The notes beneath the pieces were generated by a model. That model was given only the letters and a program-made list of their open reading frames with translations, was not told the DNA's origin and searched no databases. A program made the position numbers and the translations under genes. From contig CM038225.1 of the NCBI GenBank assembly GCA_021442155.1, positions 86,254,925 through 86,318,924 on the forward strand: a stretch of DNA of 64,000 nt, written 5' to 3'. Of the stretch, positions 22,553 through 35,648 are shown in pieces (the first letter of the stretch is position 1; every line of letters starts with the position of its first letter). Source of the stretch: Cymbidium sinense (lineage: Eukaryota; Streptophyta; Magnoliopsida; Asparagales; Orchidaceae).

Positions 22553-25500
22553 TGTGGAGAAAAGAAAGAAGAGACCTTATAGAAATTCATCTTAGTAAGA
22601 TGCCATGCAGATCTGTAAATGTACTTATTTAGGTGATCGATACGTCATCAAGGTATGATGTACTATCTCAAAAGATAGAAGTCACTACCCTTTAATGGAA
22701 CCAATCACCTCAATAAGGACTCCTAAGGATGATGGGTCTGCATATGTACTATAGATTCTTCCCCTGCTTTACATGGAAAAGTAAAGCAGGTTTTATTTTA
22801 AACTGGTTCGTTAAGTTCCTATAGAGGCAATCCCACATAGTTAATTATATCCTAAAGGATAGGATCCTTTAAAAAAACTCTCAATTAAGGTAAATGATCA
22901 TTATCTCTAAAGATTTCAATAGGAAGGACTATCAATCGATTGGTTTGTATTTTAAAGATCAAATGGGATTGATCAAAAGAGGGAATTATTATCAAAGCCA
23001 AAATGGGAATAAGTAGGAGATGCTCACGATGCTAGGAAACTTAGCGAACACCTCAAACCATCCTAAAATTGGGCTTTACATTTTAGAAATTGATCTAATT
23101 TGTTTGAGTTATATTTTCATTAGAATTTTAGGACTTAAGATTCCTTAACATAAGATTAAGGAAATATCTAAGATGTGAGAAATTATGCTTATAGCCCACA
23201 AGGGGAAAAGCAATCTCAGTACTAAATCTAGGGAGCTTTGGCAAGGGCCATAAGCACAACCTAAATCTAAGGAAAAAAATGGGTAATTGGTTTGCCTCAC
23301 TAAGGGAGGGCAAACCACCCAATAGCTTGGACTTATAGCCGCCTAGGGGCGGCTGCTAACTAACTCCTCCTATGATTTTAAATACATGTAGGCAAGTCTT
23401 TATTTATATGCAAGATAACTAAGCTATTTTTATTTAGAAAGAGACTAAGTCCTTAAACTCACTCCCTAAAGAGACTAGATCATGTAAAGGGACATGCTTC
23501 AAATGACATATTTAAGGCTTCACTTTAAGGCTTCACATGGTGCATAAGATGGGATCTTATGACCAATGCTCATCCTAATCTCCCAAAATAAATCATTCCA
23601 AAATCTTAAATATACATTTTACATGAAAAAGAATAGGTAAATCAAGACAAAAGTTAGTCAAATCATCACAAAAATCCCAAACATTTATATTGGACTTATC
23701 ACCCACACATGGGTGACTAAGTCCACTAATATGGATTATGATAAGTATAAGCACCTACAAGCAAAAAGCATTTATATTTTTTTTTTTATGATAGCACCCT
23801 TTCACGATCCAAGAGAAAGAATAGTTAAAGTATGTCTTAGCATTCATTCTACAATACACCTAATATCTATAAATTTTCATCATAGAAAATATACATCATC
23901 AAACCATGACAAAACCTAAATCTAGAAGTGGTGTGCTTTGAAGGTTTATGTGGTATGCTAACAGGACTTTAGATTCAATTTTTCTAAGTGTGGACATGTT
24001 CAACTTAGGAGAGTTCAATTTAAATTATTTAAGTGTTTTGGGTTTTCTTTATTTCATATTTTAATTTGGTTTTAAGTAAAACCTATAATTAATTACTAAG
24101 TTATGGAAGAGAAGAGAACTTTCTTTTCTTCCTTAAGTAATTTCTAAGGTAAGTTCACTTTTAAATTTCATTTAGGTGAATGTTTTAATTAGATCTTTTA
24201 ATCAATTCTAAGTTTAGACAAACTCTAAACAAACCTATTCAAAATGAAAGGCATTTTAAGGTTAAGAAAAATGAATCAAAATTCACTATCACACATTACT
24301 TCAACTCTTTCCCAACATATATAACATGCATATGGATGGACCCCAATATCCATACATGAAAAGAAAGTAGTTAAAACACTTTATGATGCATGCAAAAGTA
24401 ATTCATTTAAGAAAATTTAGAAGATTTAGATGCATGATTTTCTTAAGTAAAAAGGTTTTCCTTAAACAAATTTCACATACATGCATGAAAGTAAGAAAGG
24501 CATAAGTGAGTATAGCCTCATTGTTAAAAGGTGTAAGGTACAAGACCTACTTATAACTTAAAAGCCTTGAGATTGTCAATATACCACTTTCTTGTACTAA
24601 CATGCATATAAAGATAAAGTGTAAAAGGAATATGCAAAAATTTTTAATAGTTTCATTTTTTTTGTTTATGCAATTTATTCATGTAAGTGTAATCCTTTAG
24701 ATGATGAATATGGATGAATAAATTTAGGATTAAGTAAGTGTTGGGTTCTTTTCAAATGAACCCTACATCTTACCAATCCATATTCAAAACATATGCCAAC
24801 ATAAGAAGAAAGGAAGCTACACTAAACATTACTTTATAATCTATCACATGCAAGCTTATAATTAAATATGAATAGCACACTTTTAGATTTGATATTTCAT
24901 TTATAAGTTTTGAAAATATTTTGGATTTAGTAGTGATAATACATATATTTTACTTTACCAACACATGCATTTGACATAAAGTAAACAATTTTATTTTTAA
25001 AATTTGAAACATGAAATTATGAATGCATGAATCAAATGGAATACAACACATTGGGAAAGATATAAAGCAATGAAATAAACAAACTCACTTTACTTAAATC
25101 TTAAACACATTCTTAAAGAATAAGAAAACTTAGAATAAATTAAAGTAAATTTCAAAATAATTTTTATTTAGTTTGAAGTTTGATTTAATTTTGAAAAAGG
25201 TGAGATGAGTTTGCTATTCTAACCCTTTATTTTTTTTATATTTTTTTGTTTAATTTTAGATAATTAAATCCATTTTTTAAGAATTGATTAGGTTAGGTAT
25301 GCATTAAATAATTAACCCTACACCACATTAGAAAAATTAACTAAGTAATTATGAATAATGAGATGACATAAAACTCATAAGGTATGTAAATTTACAATGC
25401 ACCTAGTAATGAAAGTCCTAATGCAATTTGGCTCACAATTAAAAGTTAATTAAGCTAAGGGGTTTTAATTTGTACTCTTAAAACATCCTTTCACACTTAC

Positions 25501-26449
25501 AAAATGGGTTTTAATTTCTTAATTAGACTTAGGCTATTAAACACTAAGAATACCCAAGGTGATTACTTAGTTTAAATTTTTTATAATTTTTTTAAAATTA
25601 TTTAAAGGGATAATGAATTAATCCTTAATTAAGAGATTAAGGAAAGAAAAGGGGTTTAGGAATAGCTTAGGGAAAATCCCCAAACATTTCATAAAACCCT
25701 TTTCACTTTGGATCTAACCTTAATCAAACTTAATCTAAGGAAAATCCACTAATCACACCTTAATTACCCTTAATTACATGAAAGGTAATTAGGGAATGAG
25801 CTAAATTTCTCCAATTAAAGCATGAAAATCTCAAAAATTAGGGAGGTCATCCCCAATGAACCTAGAAATTTGAGATTAATTAGTAATACTAATTAACCTC
25901 CCTAAAGAAACCTAAATTCAGATAAAAAAGAAAATCAAAATACATTGAAAATATATTTAAAATATTCTCGTTGAAATTATCTATCCATGGCATTTTTTCT
26001 TATATTTTTCTAATTTTTCTATAAGGAGTTATGATTTTTTGAAGACATCTGAATTAAGTAGGAATTAATAATAATCCCTAACTAATCCAGCTAATACGCT
26101 CACGCGTGTGTGGCGGCGATCGTAGCTTTACGCATCGTACATGAATTCAAATTCAAGGGGATGGCGATTTGCATTTTATCTTAGCTGATCAAAGATCGAT
26201 GCTAAGGATACATAGTTTTAAATTGAGTAATGGATATAAATGCTTTAATCTCGGTTGTCCATCTAAAATGGGATGGATGGGCGAGATGGTTGAGTTCTTC
26301 TCGAGGATGAATGTGAACCATTCAGATCCAAGGATCACAGCCCGGTCCTTCATTGATTCATTCAAGACTTAACCCACACCATCTAAAGGACCAGCGGCCA
26401 ATCCAATGGTGGATTTCACCAATGAAATTTATTTTACAAAGGACCAACA
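22553..26449 (-). mobile_element. 3' LTR of copy B
   Basis: Collinear with the other LTRs but shorter. A deletion of about 0.7 kb near 23515-23532 removes the purine tract, TATA-like box and AATAAA. The start is TGTTGGTCCTTTG (minus strand, from 26449); the end is TTTCTCCACA at 22553. The U3 hairpin is kept near 23690. The open frame at 26169-26372 on the plus strand is chance. Confidence 0.7.
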
Positions 26450-26882
26450 CCTCTTAGCCTAAGTGGTGAAAAATCACTAACCTCACGGAGGTGATCACCG
26501 TCTTGATCGATGAGGAGCTTTTCGTGGAGACAAATCCCCGTTAAAGTTCCTAGGTCTTGAGGTTAAGTGGATGAATGGGTGGACCAACTCCTCTTGATCT
26601 CCCTTGTGACTTTGATTGAATTGAGATCTTCCTTGCTATGGGACTCAATTGGATGCTTGGGCAAGCTTAACTTAGCTCCTAGACCAAGTGTGCAAAGGGA
26701 ATTTGAGTGGGATCAAGTATAGAAAAAGTTGATAATTCAATGGACCTCCCCTATTTTGCAATGTGCAAAACTGATGAATGAACAATCCAAATCCTCTCTA
26801 GGGGCCTTGGGAAAACTCTTTGATGTTTTCTGACTCTCTCTAGGCTCCAATCGATCAAGTGGCAATTAAACTTTTATTAGAT

Positions 26883-26905
26883 TAGGGGGAGTATATCTCC
26901 CCCTA
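26883..26905 (-). other. TATA-centred palindrome
   Basis: TAGGGGGAG (26883-26891), TATAT, CTCCCCCTA (26897-26905): perfect 9-bp arms. The same site in copy C (59105-59123) has 7-bp arms around ATATA, and near 13674 it reads AGGGGTATACCCCCT. Confidence 0.65.
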
Positions 26906-27364
26906 TGGCAATCAGACGGTCGGTAATGAACTTGCCATTTTGATCAATGCACATGGTTGGTTTGGGATGGGTTGTTTGAGATGTTAGATCAATGCACATG
27001 GTTGGTTTGGCTAAAGGAGTGGAAGGCTAACTTCAATGTGCATCCAAATGAGCTTTGGGGGGAGTTTGAAAATTGAATTTCATGTTATGGGGTTGGGTTT
27101 GGTCCATGGGCAAATAGGTTGACCTAAACCCATTGGGTTGGGTGCACCACTCATCACTAGGTCCCCTTGAGATTTTAAGAAAGCCTCAAGTAATTATGAT
27201 GAGTGTATGACCAAAATACCCATGGGTTAGGCCAAAATTTGTTCTATGGCCTAGGAGTAAAATAGTCATTTTGCTATTTTTTTTCAATTTGGGTATGTTT
27301 GGTATATTGAGAAAATAGGTTGGGCAAAATTTCAATGGATTTGGAGTCCATTTGATAGGGTTTG

Positions 27365-28235
27365 GCTCATGTTGACCCATTTAGGTCAAAATGGGTCAAC
27401 TTGGGTCAAGTTGACCAATTGGTCAAATTGGGTCAAACCATGGGTTGGGTCAAGTTCATATGATCATTTGAAATGTTTTGGTGCCTTTGGTTTGGTTCAA
27501 TTTGGATTAGATTTGGTTTTGGCTCATATGACTCATTTAGGTCAAATGTGTCAAGTTAACCTATTTGACCCATTTGACCTATTTGGGTTAGGTCATGGGT
27601 AGGTTCAGATTTGGTTAGTCATATGGAGTGGCTTGGTATCTTTGTCTCTAATCAATTTGGGATAGGTTCAATTTTGGCTCAACATGACCCCTTTAGGTCA
27701 TGTTGGGTCTAAGGTTAATTAGGTTATGTTGGGTCTAGTTGGCCAATTGAGGCTTTGGTCAAGTTCCACAAGTGATTTGGGATGGACTTGACCCATTGGT
27801 TTCAATCATTTTGGCTTAGATCAAGTTTTGACACATTTTGGCCCTTTAGGTCAAAATGGGTCAACTTGGGTCAAGTCAGCCAATTGGGCTAGGTTAGGCT
27901 CAAATGTTGGCTTGGTCAAGTTCAAACATAGGTCATGAGTGAACTTCAATCAAAGGTTTCAATCAATTTGGCCTATGGTGGATTGGCTATGTAAGGTTTC
28001 ATTTTAGGTTAGTGTTGACTTGGTCAACCCTTAGTTGACTTGGTTTGACCAATTTGATTGATTGATCATCCCATGATGATTGTTGATCATGATGAGAGAG
28101 ATATATGAGTTTGGTTCAATCCAATTTGGTTAGGATCAAAGTTGGCTCATAAGGGTACCTTAGGTCACTTTGGGTCAAGTGAGCCTAAGTGGGTCAACTT
28201 AATTGGTCAAATCTTGATTTGAAGTTGATTGATGT
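27365..28235 (-). repeat. TTGAC/GTCAA cluster (copy B)
   Basis: Dense GGTCAA/TTGACC words, many in facing pairs (for example GGTCAAGTTGACC near 27415), matching 4680-5480 and 57830-58650. Confidence 0.6.
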
Positions 28236-28559
28236 TGTATATGGACTTATGATTGAAATATAAATCCATTTACAAGTGCTTTGAAGTCAAATGGATTTAG
28301 ATCCATTTGAAAATTTCATATTCAAAGGAAGAATATGAAGGAGTCTTGGGTTTGATTTTGATTTGGGTTTTGATTGAAGGATTGAGTTTGGATTTTATAT
28401 GAGCTCATGATTGTAGGATTGATTGAACCATGAGAGAAAATCAAGAGTTTGGCTTGATTTGAAAGTGATTTGGCTAAGTTCAAGATTTTGACTTCAAAGG
28501 CTTAGATTTGATTTTGGTTTGATTTGAGTTTGATTTTTGGAGTTGGTTTTGACTTCTTG

Positions 28560-29260
28560 AATTTATATTTCATTTAAATATGTGAGTATAAATGAGAATA
28601 TAAATTTATTATGAGAAAATTTTAAGAATTTTGAGTGGTTTAATCATGATTTGGGATAAATCCATTAAAGGGAATTTAAAGGAATTAAGAGAATTTTTAA
28701 TTAGAAATTTAATTTTGAATTGGATTTGATTGATTTATATTTATATTTCATTTATATATGAGAATATAAATGAGAATAAAAATATATTTTGAGAAAATTC
28801 CATGAGTTTGAATGAGTTTGATCAAAGTTTAGGTTAAATCCATTAATGGAAAATTAAGGGATTTAAGGAATTACAAGCATTTTTAATTTAGAATTTAATT
28901 TTTGCTTTGGATTTAATTGAGTTATATTTATATTTCATTTATATATGAGAATATAAATGAGGATATAAATAAGTTTTGAGAAATTCCCAAGGGTTTGAAT
29001 TGATTTGATCAAGGTTTAGAGTTGATTTTGGCAAAAGTCCTTTAATGGAAAATTAAAGAGACTTAAGAAAATTTTCATGAATTGATTTGGAATTTTGAAT
29101 TTGATTTGATGGGTTTGAATTTATATTTATTTTATAAATGTGAATATAAATGATAAAATAAATGATTCATGAGAAAATCTCAAATATTTGAATAGGTTGA
29201 ATCACAATTTTGGCTAAGTCCTTAAGAAAGGGATAAAGACTTAGGAAATTTGAACTTAGG
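28560..29260 (-). repeat. AT-rich ~170-bp tandem repeats (copy B)
   Basis: About four units marked by GAGAATATAAATGAG, TGAGAAAATT and the TCC(A)TTAA(T/G)GGAAAATTAA...GG word. These are the complement of the blocks at 3895-4400 and 56820-57540. Confidence 0.65.
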
Positions 29261-29789
29261 AATTTTTGATGGATTTTGGTTATATTTTTCAATCATGGAA
29301 TTCTATTATGGAATTGAATCATGGAGTTCAATCATGGAATTGAATTGAGTTTGAGAAAATCATAGAAATTTGGAGTTTGACTTGAAAGAAAGAAAGTGAG
29401 GAATGGTTTAAGCTAAAGGGTAAGAGATTTTCCTAACCCCTAAGGCATGACCTACTCCTATGGCTAACTCTTCTAAGTCTTCTAGGGTTAGGTGAGAGTG
29501 TCCATCTAATCACTAGATGTGCCTTAATACTAAGGAACCCTTAAAATCTAAGAGAGGTCCTATGCCTAAATGGAGGTGTTGAGAGCTCATTCTAAAAAAG
29601 AGGTCAACAAATAGAGCAATAGGTGTGGTGTGACTAACTAGAAACACCGCACGTGTTGGTGTTGACCGAAATGATCAACAACACCGAAAGATCACAAGCA
29701 CTAATAGAAACTATCTATCCCTGATCTAAGGAAAAGAAAAGATCCAAAGCTTAGTGCAATGTGGCTCTACTTATGTCCAAGACATAAGA

Positions 29790-32290
29790 GATAGGGAAGA
29801 ATCTACTAAGGGATGGAGTGTGTACCATCCACTAGGGAAGCACGTTCAAGTTAACTACAAGGAGATGAAAGGTTTGATTTGAATCTGAATCTCACTAAGG
29901 CAAGATCTCCACTGAGGGAGAGGGTTGAATTTATTTCAAATTTTTGTTAGGTTTTAATTTTAGAAGCCCTATTAGTTTCCAGTGGGTTGTACTGAATAGA
30001 AGTCATGATGGCTAAGATCTAGCTCAGATTCACTAATCCAAGGGGGGAAGTCTACTAAGCACAAAGTAGGACTAACTAGCTAAAGGGATGTCTTTTGATA
30101 TGCAGCAGCTGTACTAGGAAGAAAGCATAGTAGACTTACATCCTCCAAGTAAGGACCAGTTGTTGGGGTAATCTATTGGCAAGGCAATAGATTGAACCTA
30201 GAGTCTATTGAGTGAATGCCACGGGGACTTAGATCAACTCAAGATAGTCAAGATTGATTTCATTTTTTAAGTTTTTGATTATGATGGATCCCATAGGTTT
30301 ATGATTTTTGGTAGGGGGCCATGAAGCCTGAACTCTCAGTTACCAATTAAAGGGAGTAGTCTACCCACAAGGTAAGGATCCAACCAAAAAATGCCTTTGG
30401 TGCACAATGGTCAAGTCTTAAGAAAGCGGGGACTCAATCTTCTAAGAAATCACTAGGGTGATCAGTTTCTTTGGGCAAAAAATTGCACCAAACCTAGGGC
30501 TGACTATTGAGTGAATGCCTCTGGGGGACTTAGATTAGCTCAAGGATAGTCAAGAATTAATTTCATTTTATTAATTTATTTATTTTGATGGATTCCATTG
30601 GTTTGCAATGGATCACACTAAGAAGAGCTTGTAGAAGCCTAGACCTATCTCAGATTTACCGAACCAAAGGGAGTAGCTTCACAACCGATGGGAGAACTAT
30701 CTGACCAAAGGAGTGCCTTTCGGTTTGCAATGATCAATTAAAGGAAATAAAGCTCGGGGACTCACATATTCCACTAGAATATACCATTGGGGTGATCAGT
30801 TTCTTTGGGCAACAAATCAAACTAGACCTAGGGATGCCCATCTGTTTGTTACAATCATGCTAGAAAGAATGTATCATAGTTTTATATCTTTCAAAGCGGG
30901 ATGATTATCGGGGTAACCTGCTTGTGGAAAAATAGATTGAACGACCACTGATGGAGTGAGTCGACTGGGATTTATCTCAACTTAGGTAGTCGCAATTCTA
31001 TGAGTTCGGCATGAGCCTAAAGATAGGATGTCTGCTTGGGAGAAGGGGCCCTTTGGGGGATTAAATTCTTAATCTACAAGAAAAAATTAATTTTATTTGT
31101 TTTATTTTAGTTATTTATTTGATTGTGGACCCTATTACTTATATCAACCTAGACCTATCTTAGATTTACTGAACCAAGGAAAAATCTGTGCATCTACTGA
31201 ACAAAGTCTCCAACCACAGGGGTGGCTACTAGGAAAGGGGAGCTGTCCAATCCAAAAGTAACCCGGGTAGTGTCTAAATGGGGTCGCAAAGGACTTGATC
31301 CAAATAAAGTGCCCAGGGATGGGGCTAGGGCTTAATCAACACCTAGAGAAGATGACATGGCTAGTCATAAATTCAATAGGTATTTGATGTCCATCTAAAG
31401 GAGAAAGCACAGGGACTCATATCTGCCAAGAGAGGTGTACTCACCGGGTGAGTCACTGTCAGCATAGCAAACATCAACCAACCTAAGGTTCCCGTCAGTT
31501 TTCAATAATTAGCCTATGAAGAAAGCTCGAAGACTCACATCCTTCTATAGTTGAATTTACTGCTGAGATAGTATGTCTTTAGCTAAACAAGTGTTATCTG
31601 ACCTAGGGAGACTACTGAGTGAATGTCACTGAGGGACTTATATCAACTCAAAAGTAGTTAAATGGAAAGGATCCTCTAGGGGACTTATCCTAAACCTCAA
31701 AAATGTGCAACCTAGTTAGAACATGATGGCTAGTTCAAGAAGAAAGCATGGAGACTCACTTCTTCTTAAAAGTTAAAATGAGGTAGCTTACTAGCTGGGC
31801 AGTGAAGCATACCATACTAAAAAGGTGCTCGTTGGTTTGCAATGATCAAATTAGGAAGAAAGTGTGAGGACTCACATCCTCTAATAAATGACCACTAGAG
31901 TGACATACTGCGAGGTAGCACGAAGGCCCAAGCTAGAGAATCCAATGAGTGAGTGCCATAGGGGCTTACTCCCACATCAAAATAGTGCGAGATAAAAGAT
32001 TTGTGTTTGTTGTTATGCATGCGTAAAAAGGAATAGGACTCCACTAAGGGACTCTTATACCTACCTTAAAACACATTGGAAAATCATGAAATGATGCCAC
32101 GGATGGCAACAAGAATTCCCACTAAGAAAGGATCCCACTTGGGTTCTCTCACTCCTAACTTAGTTATGCTAATCGAAATAAGATGCCTCTCAAGTTCTCT
32201 TAAACCTATTCTAAAAGAATCGGGAGATTGTGTTTGTGTTGTGATAGAGGGATAGGATTCCACTGGGGCACACTTACACCTACCCTAAAC
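29790..32290 (-). repeat. Diverged tandem array in the 3' UTR (copy B)
   Basis: Units recognisable as the complement of the copy A array: GGACTCACATC, GAAGAAAGC, GGTTTGCAATGATCA, GACCAAAGG, GGAGCTT, GATTTACTGAACCAA and ACTATTGAGTGAATGCC recur about eight times. Internal inverted repeats are common, such as GATTCCATT/AATGGATC near 30591. Confidence 0.7.
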
Positions 32291-32398
32291 ACGTCATGGA
32301 TTAGAGACAAGCAAAAACAACTTGAAAGAAGAAGATTTAATGAATGGAATCAGATTTTTTTTCTTTTATTAATGAATTAATTTCAAACAAGTTTTGTT

Positions 32399-33520
32399 TT
32401 ATGGGTAACATTTCTTTAGAAAGAGCCATTAATTGAAAGCATCGGATGTTCCACTTTATAATCAATAATTTGATAAGATCCTCCTTGGAAGGCCTTCTAA
32501 ATGATATAGTGGCCTTCCCAAGTGGGTTCAAACTTGCCTCCCATTTTTCAATGGGCAATAATTGGTCTCCTTAGGAGTAACACAAGTTCTCCTACTCGGA
32601 AAGACTTAGGGCGGACCAACTTGTTGTGGGTCTAAACCTTCAAGCTCTTCTAACTGCAACTTTGCATTCTGCTCTATAGTGATCTTGTTACCCAATGCTA
32701 TCCTTACTGATGGAGTTAAACATCTAAGGGAAGAACTGCTTCGGACCATACAATAAGGAAAATGGGGTAGACTTAGTTTAAGTTTGTATGTGGTGTTGTA
32801 GGCCCACAAGGCTTCAACTTGCTCATTCCAATATCATTTGTTGTCATCAATAATCTTCTTCAGTTGAGAGTTCTGTTGAATGCTTCTGCTAAGCCATTAG
32901 CTCTAGGGTAGTAGATGGTGGAGTATCTCCAATCTATACCATGTCTTCTGGTAAAGCTATTGATCTTCATGCTTTTTAATGCAAAACAATTATTAGATAT
33001 AATTCATCGAGGCACCCTGAACTTATATATGATATAGTTCCTTAAAAACTGAAGCACATGGTGAGTTGTGACCTCTCTAAGTGGGATGGCTTTCACCCAC
33101 TTGGAAAAATAGTCGGTAGCAGCTAAGATGAATCGATGCCTCTTGGAAGAAGGAGGATCGATCGGACCTACAATGTCGATACCCCAACACTCAAATGGCC
33201 ATGAAGCCAAAGTAGGGTGTATAATGTTGGGTGGTTCATGGAGGACCACACCATGCACCTGACATTGATGGCATCTCCTAGCTACATCCATGCAACTTGT
33301 AATCATAGAAGGCCAGTAGTATCCAAGTCTTTTGATCTTTGACTTCATCTTTGGACCAGACTGATGCACTCCACATAGACCTGAATGTACCTCAGTTATA
33401 ATGCCATGGGCTTCGTGTTTGTCTAAATAATGTAACCATATTTGGTCAAATGATCGGTGGTATAGGGTGCCATCAATAAGAGCATAGGAAAGAGCTCTTT
33501 ATTTCACCTGATGGGCTTGA
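32399..33520 (-). pseudogene. Integrase domain of pol, copy B
   Basis: DDE integrase that would insert the cDNA into host DNA. The best open piece is 33004-33369 (121 codons). It has a CHQC zinc pair at residues 33-36, and the histidine half (VHSGLCGVH) just upstream out of frame. The first catalytic Asp is at residue 65 (GIDIVGP), followed by TDYFSKWVKAIP. A stop follows RVPR; the second catalytic Asp, expected in an SDNG-like motif, reads SNN. The NGLAEAFN motif with the catalytic Glu survives near 32907. The C-terminus ends LSINGSF... with TAA at 32399-32401. Dead through frameshifts, a stop and the lost Asp. Confidence 0.8.
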
Positions 33521-33734
33521 GATTTCTCTTAAGGTGGTTTTTCAGTGTTCAAGTAATCTATGAATGGTTGCCTCCAATCCAACTCCTTGTCCATTTTGGC
33601 AACAACAACCTCCCCTTCAAGAGAAAGTCTCTCGATGAGTTTTGAATCAATAAAGGATAGGACCTATCTTTTTTAGACCCTTATTGAAATGAACTCATCT
33701 TTCAAACATGCCAACTCTTTGGCAAGTTTGGCCA

Positions 33735-34145
33735 ACACATCTGCTACTACGTTCTTTTCTCAGGGAACCTTGTCGATGGTGGCTTCGAGAATCTGGGCCA
33801 ACAGCTTCATGGTATACTCATAGTAATGATGAAGCTTGGGCTTGAGGTCCTGGTAGGATCCAACAATCTGGTTGATGACCAACTGAGAATTCTCAAATAT
33901 ATTGATGCTCTTGATGTTGATAGTGATGGCTAACTCCAGACCGACAATCAAAAGCTCATACTCAGCTTCATTGTTGGTGTAGGGGTTGGAAAGATAGTAT
34001 GAGAATCTCATCACATTACGATTTAGAGTTAAAAGAACTATTCTTACCCCTGCCTTTCCTGGGAGAATAGATGGGTGCTTCACCTTTAAGAAAAGCGGCA
34101 CCATCAAAATACATCTCCCATCGGTTGCCTCTCCCTAAGTTCATG
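33735..34145 (-). pseudogene. Second RNase H (aRH) domain, copy B
   Basis: Open over 33760-34107. Shows the aRH pattern VLLTLN...FSYYLSNP, TNNEAEYE (acidic residue kept) and SQLVINQIVGSYQDLKPK. The next catalytic position, GDS in copy C, is ENS here (Asn codon at 33889-33891). The start (YFDGAA) lies just upstream in another frame. A second RNase H between RNase H and integrase is the hallmark of the Tat clade. It is thought to assist in removing template RNA or primers. Confidence 0.8.
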
Positions 34146-35648
34146 ATTTGTTCATCGAGATATCATCACTAAGCGGAGAATCGCAAGAAGTGGGTGTCTT
34201 TGCTAAGAAATCACTAGTATCCTTCTACGCACGAGGGGTACAATATGATATCAAAGCTGAGTATCATGGACCAATGAGCCAACATTAGAAAAGTGTTCAT
34301 CGTGTGTCATGAGGTAACTTGTGGATTGGTTCTTGAGATCAAGTTCACCTTATGAGAAAGCATGTAGTGTCGTAGCTTTTGATATGCAAAGATGAAAGCT
34401 AGGCAATATTTCTCAATAGGTAGATATTTTGCTTCACCAGAATCAGATGATGGCTAAGGTAGTAGAGTGCACTTTCCTTCCCCTTATCATTGGGCCAATA
34501 GAGCCAGAGAATGCGGCGTAAAGGATGATGACCAGATAGGGACCACAAGAACTGGCAGCTTCATCAAGTATTCTTTGATGTCTTCAAATGCATGTTGGCA
34601 CTTCTCATCCCACTTGAACATCGCATTCTTTTTGACAAGTGTTGAGAAGGGCTTGCATGTCCCTAATAAGTTTGAGATAAAGCATCTTAGATACGCCAGC
34701 CATCCTTGAAAGGATCAATTGAGTTAAACTCTTAGGTGGTGGAATTTCTAAATATTCCTCGGTGTCGAACAACAAACCCAAGGAATTTCCACGAGCAACT
34801 CGAATGCACACTTGAGGATTCATTTTGAGGTTATATTATGTCTTGTTCAAAATTACTCTCAAGTCAAAGAGATGGTCTTCCTTTTCTTTGCTACTAGATC
34901 ATCAATGTAGCACTCAACGATGATGGATGAGTTCATTGAAGATCACGAGTCATGGCTATTGGTATGTAGCACCATTTTTAAGGCCAAAAGGCATGACCTA
35001 TAATAGAAGATTCGTCGGGTTTGAAAAGTAGTGTTTCTTTCATCTTCGAGACATCTTGATTTGATTATAGCAAGATGACTCATCCATGGAAAAGAAGATT
35101 GCATGAGATGAGGCAATGTCCACCATTAATTCTGTTATAGGAAGAGGAAACTCATCCTTAGGACATGCCTTATTTAAGTCCCTAAAATTGACGTAAATGT
35201 GAATTTGGCCATTCTTCTTCTTAATTGGGATGACACTAGCTAACCAGGTAGAATATTTTTCTTTCTTGTTGAAACCAACATTGATCAGTTTCTTGACTTC
35301 AGAAAAGACATGTTGTTCAATTTCTAATCACATGTGTTTGGGAGCTTGTTTAATAAGGGTAACATTAGGATCTATTGCTAGCTTGTGGACTGCAATGTTA
35401 GGAGATAATCTGAGCATTTTTTTATAACTCCATGCAAAGCAGTCTTTAAACTTAGTCAAAAGCTTAACTAAGTCATTGGTTTCCTCTTCATTTAGTAACA
35501 AATTGATGCATGTTGGGCGAGGATTTTCTTTTGTCCCGAGGTTGATTTCTTTTAGCTTGTCGATTGTTGAATGAATCTCCTCTTCAAATTTTGGTGGTTC
35601 CTCTTTAACTTGTAGATCATTTGGATCATCTGAAGTTTCTAAACACAC
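34146..35648 (-). pseudogene. Reverse transcriptase and first RNase H, copy B
   Basis: The open piece 35328-35648 holds the pre-RT segment ending in FKDCFAWSYKKM, LSPNIAVHKLAIDP and KQAPKHM, the typical lead-in to the fingers. The palm follows in broken frames: the first catalytic Asp near 35087 (MDE.SCYNQIKM), MPFGLKN near 34985, and a YIDD motif at 34898-34909. The thumb and connection are at 34605-34823, then the RNase H part near 34300-34560 (ALYYLS, HYMLSHKV-like). Frames shift many times. Unlike copy C, the YNQIKM stretch after the first Asp is present. Confidence 0.8.

Larger units (their letters stand above)
26450..32398 (-). mobile_element. 3' UTR of copy B
   Basis: About 5.9 kb of non-coding DNA after the pol stop, in the same order as copies A and C but inverted. 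It holds the tandem array (29790-32290), hairpin CTTATGTC/GACATAAG (29770-29788), 170-bp repeats (28560-29260), TTGAC/GTCAA cluster (27365-28235), and a TATA-centred palindrome at 26883-26905. It ends 30-odd bases after a donor-like GAG|GTTAGT. Confidence 0.65.
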
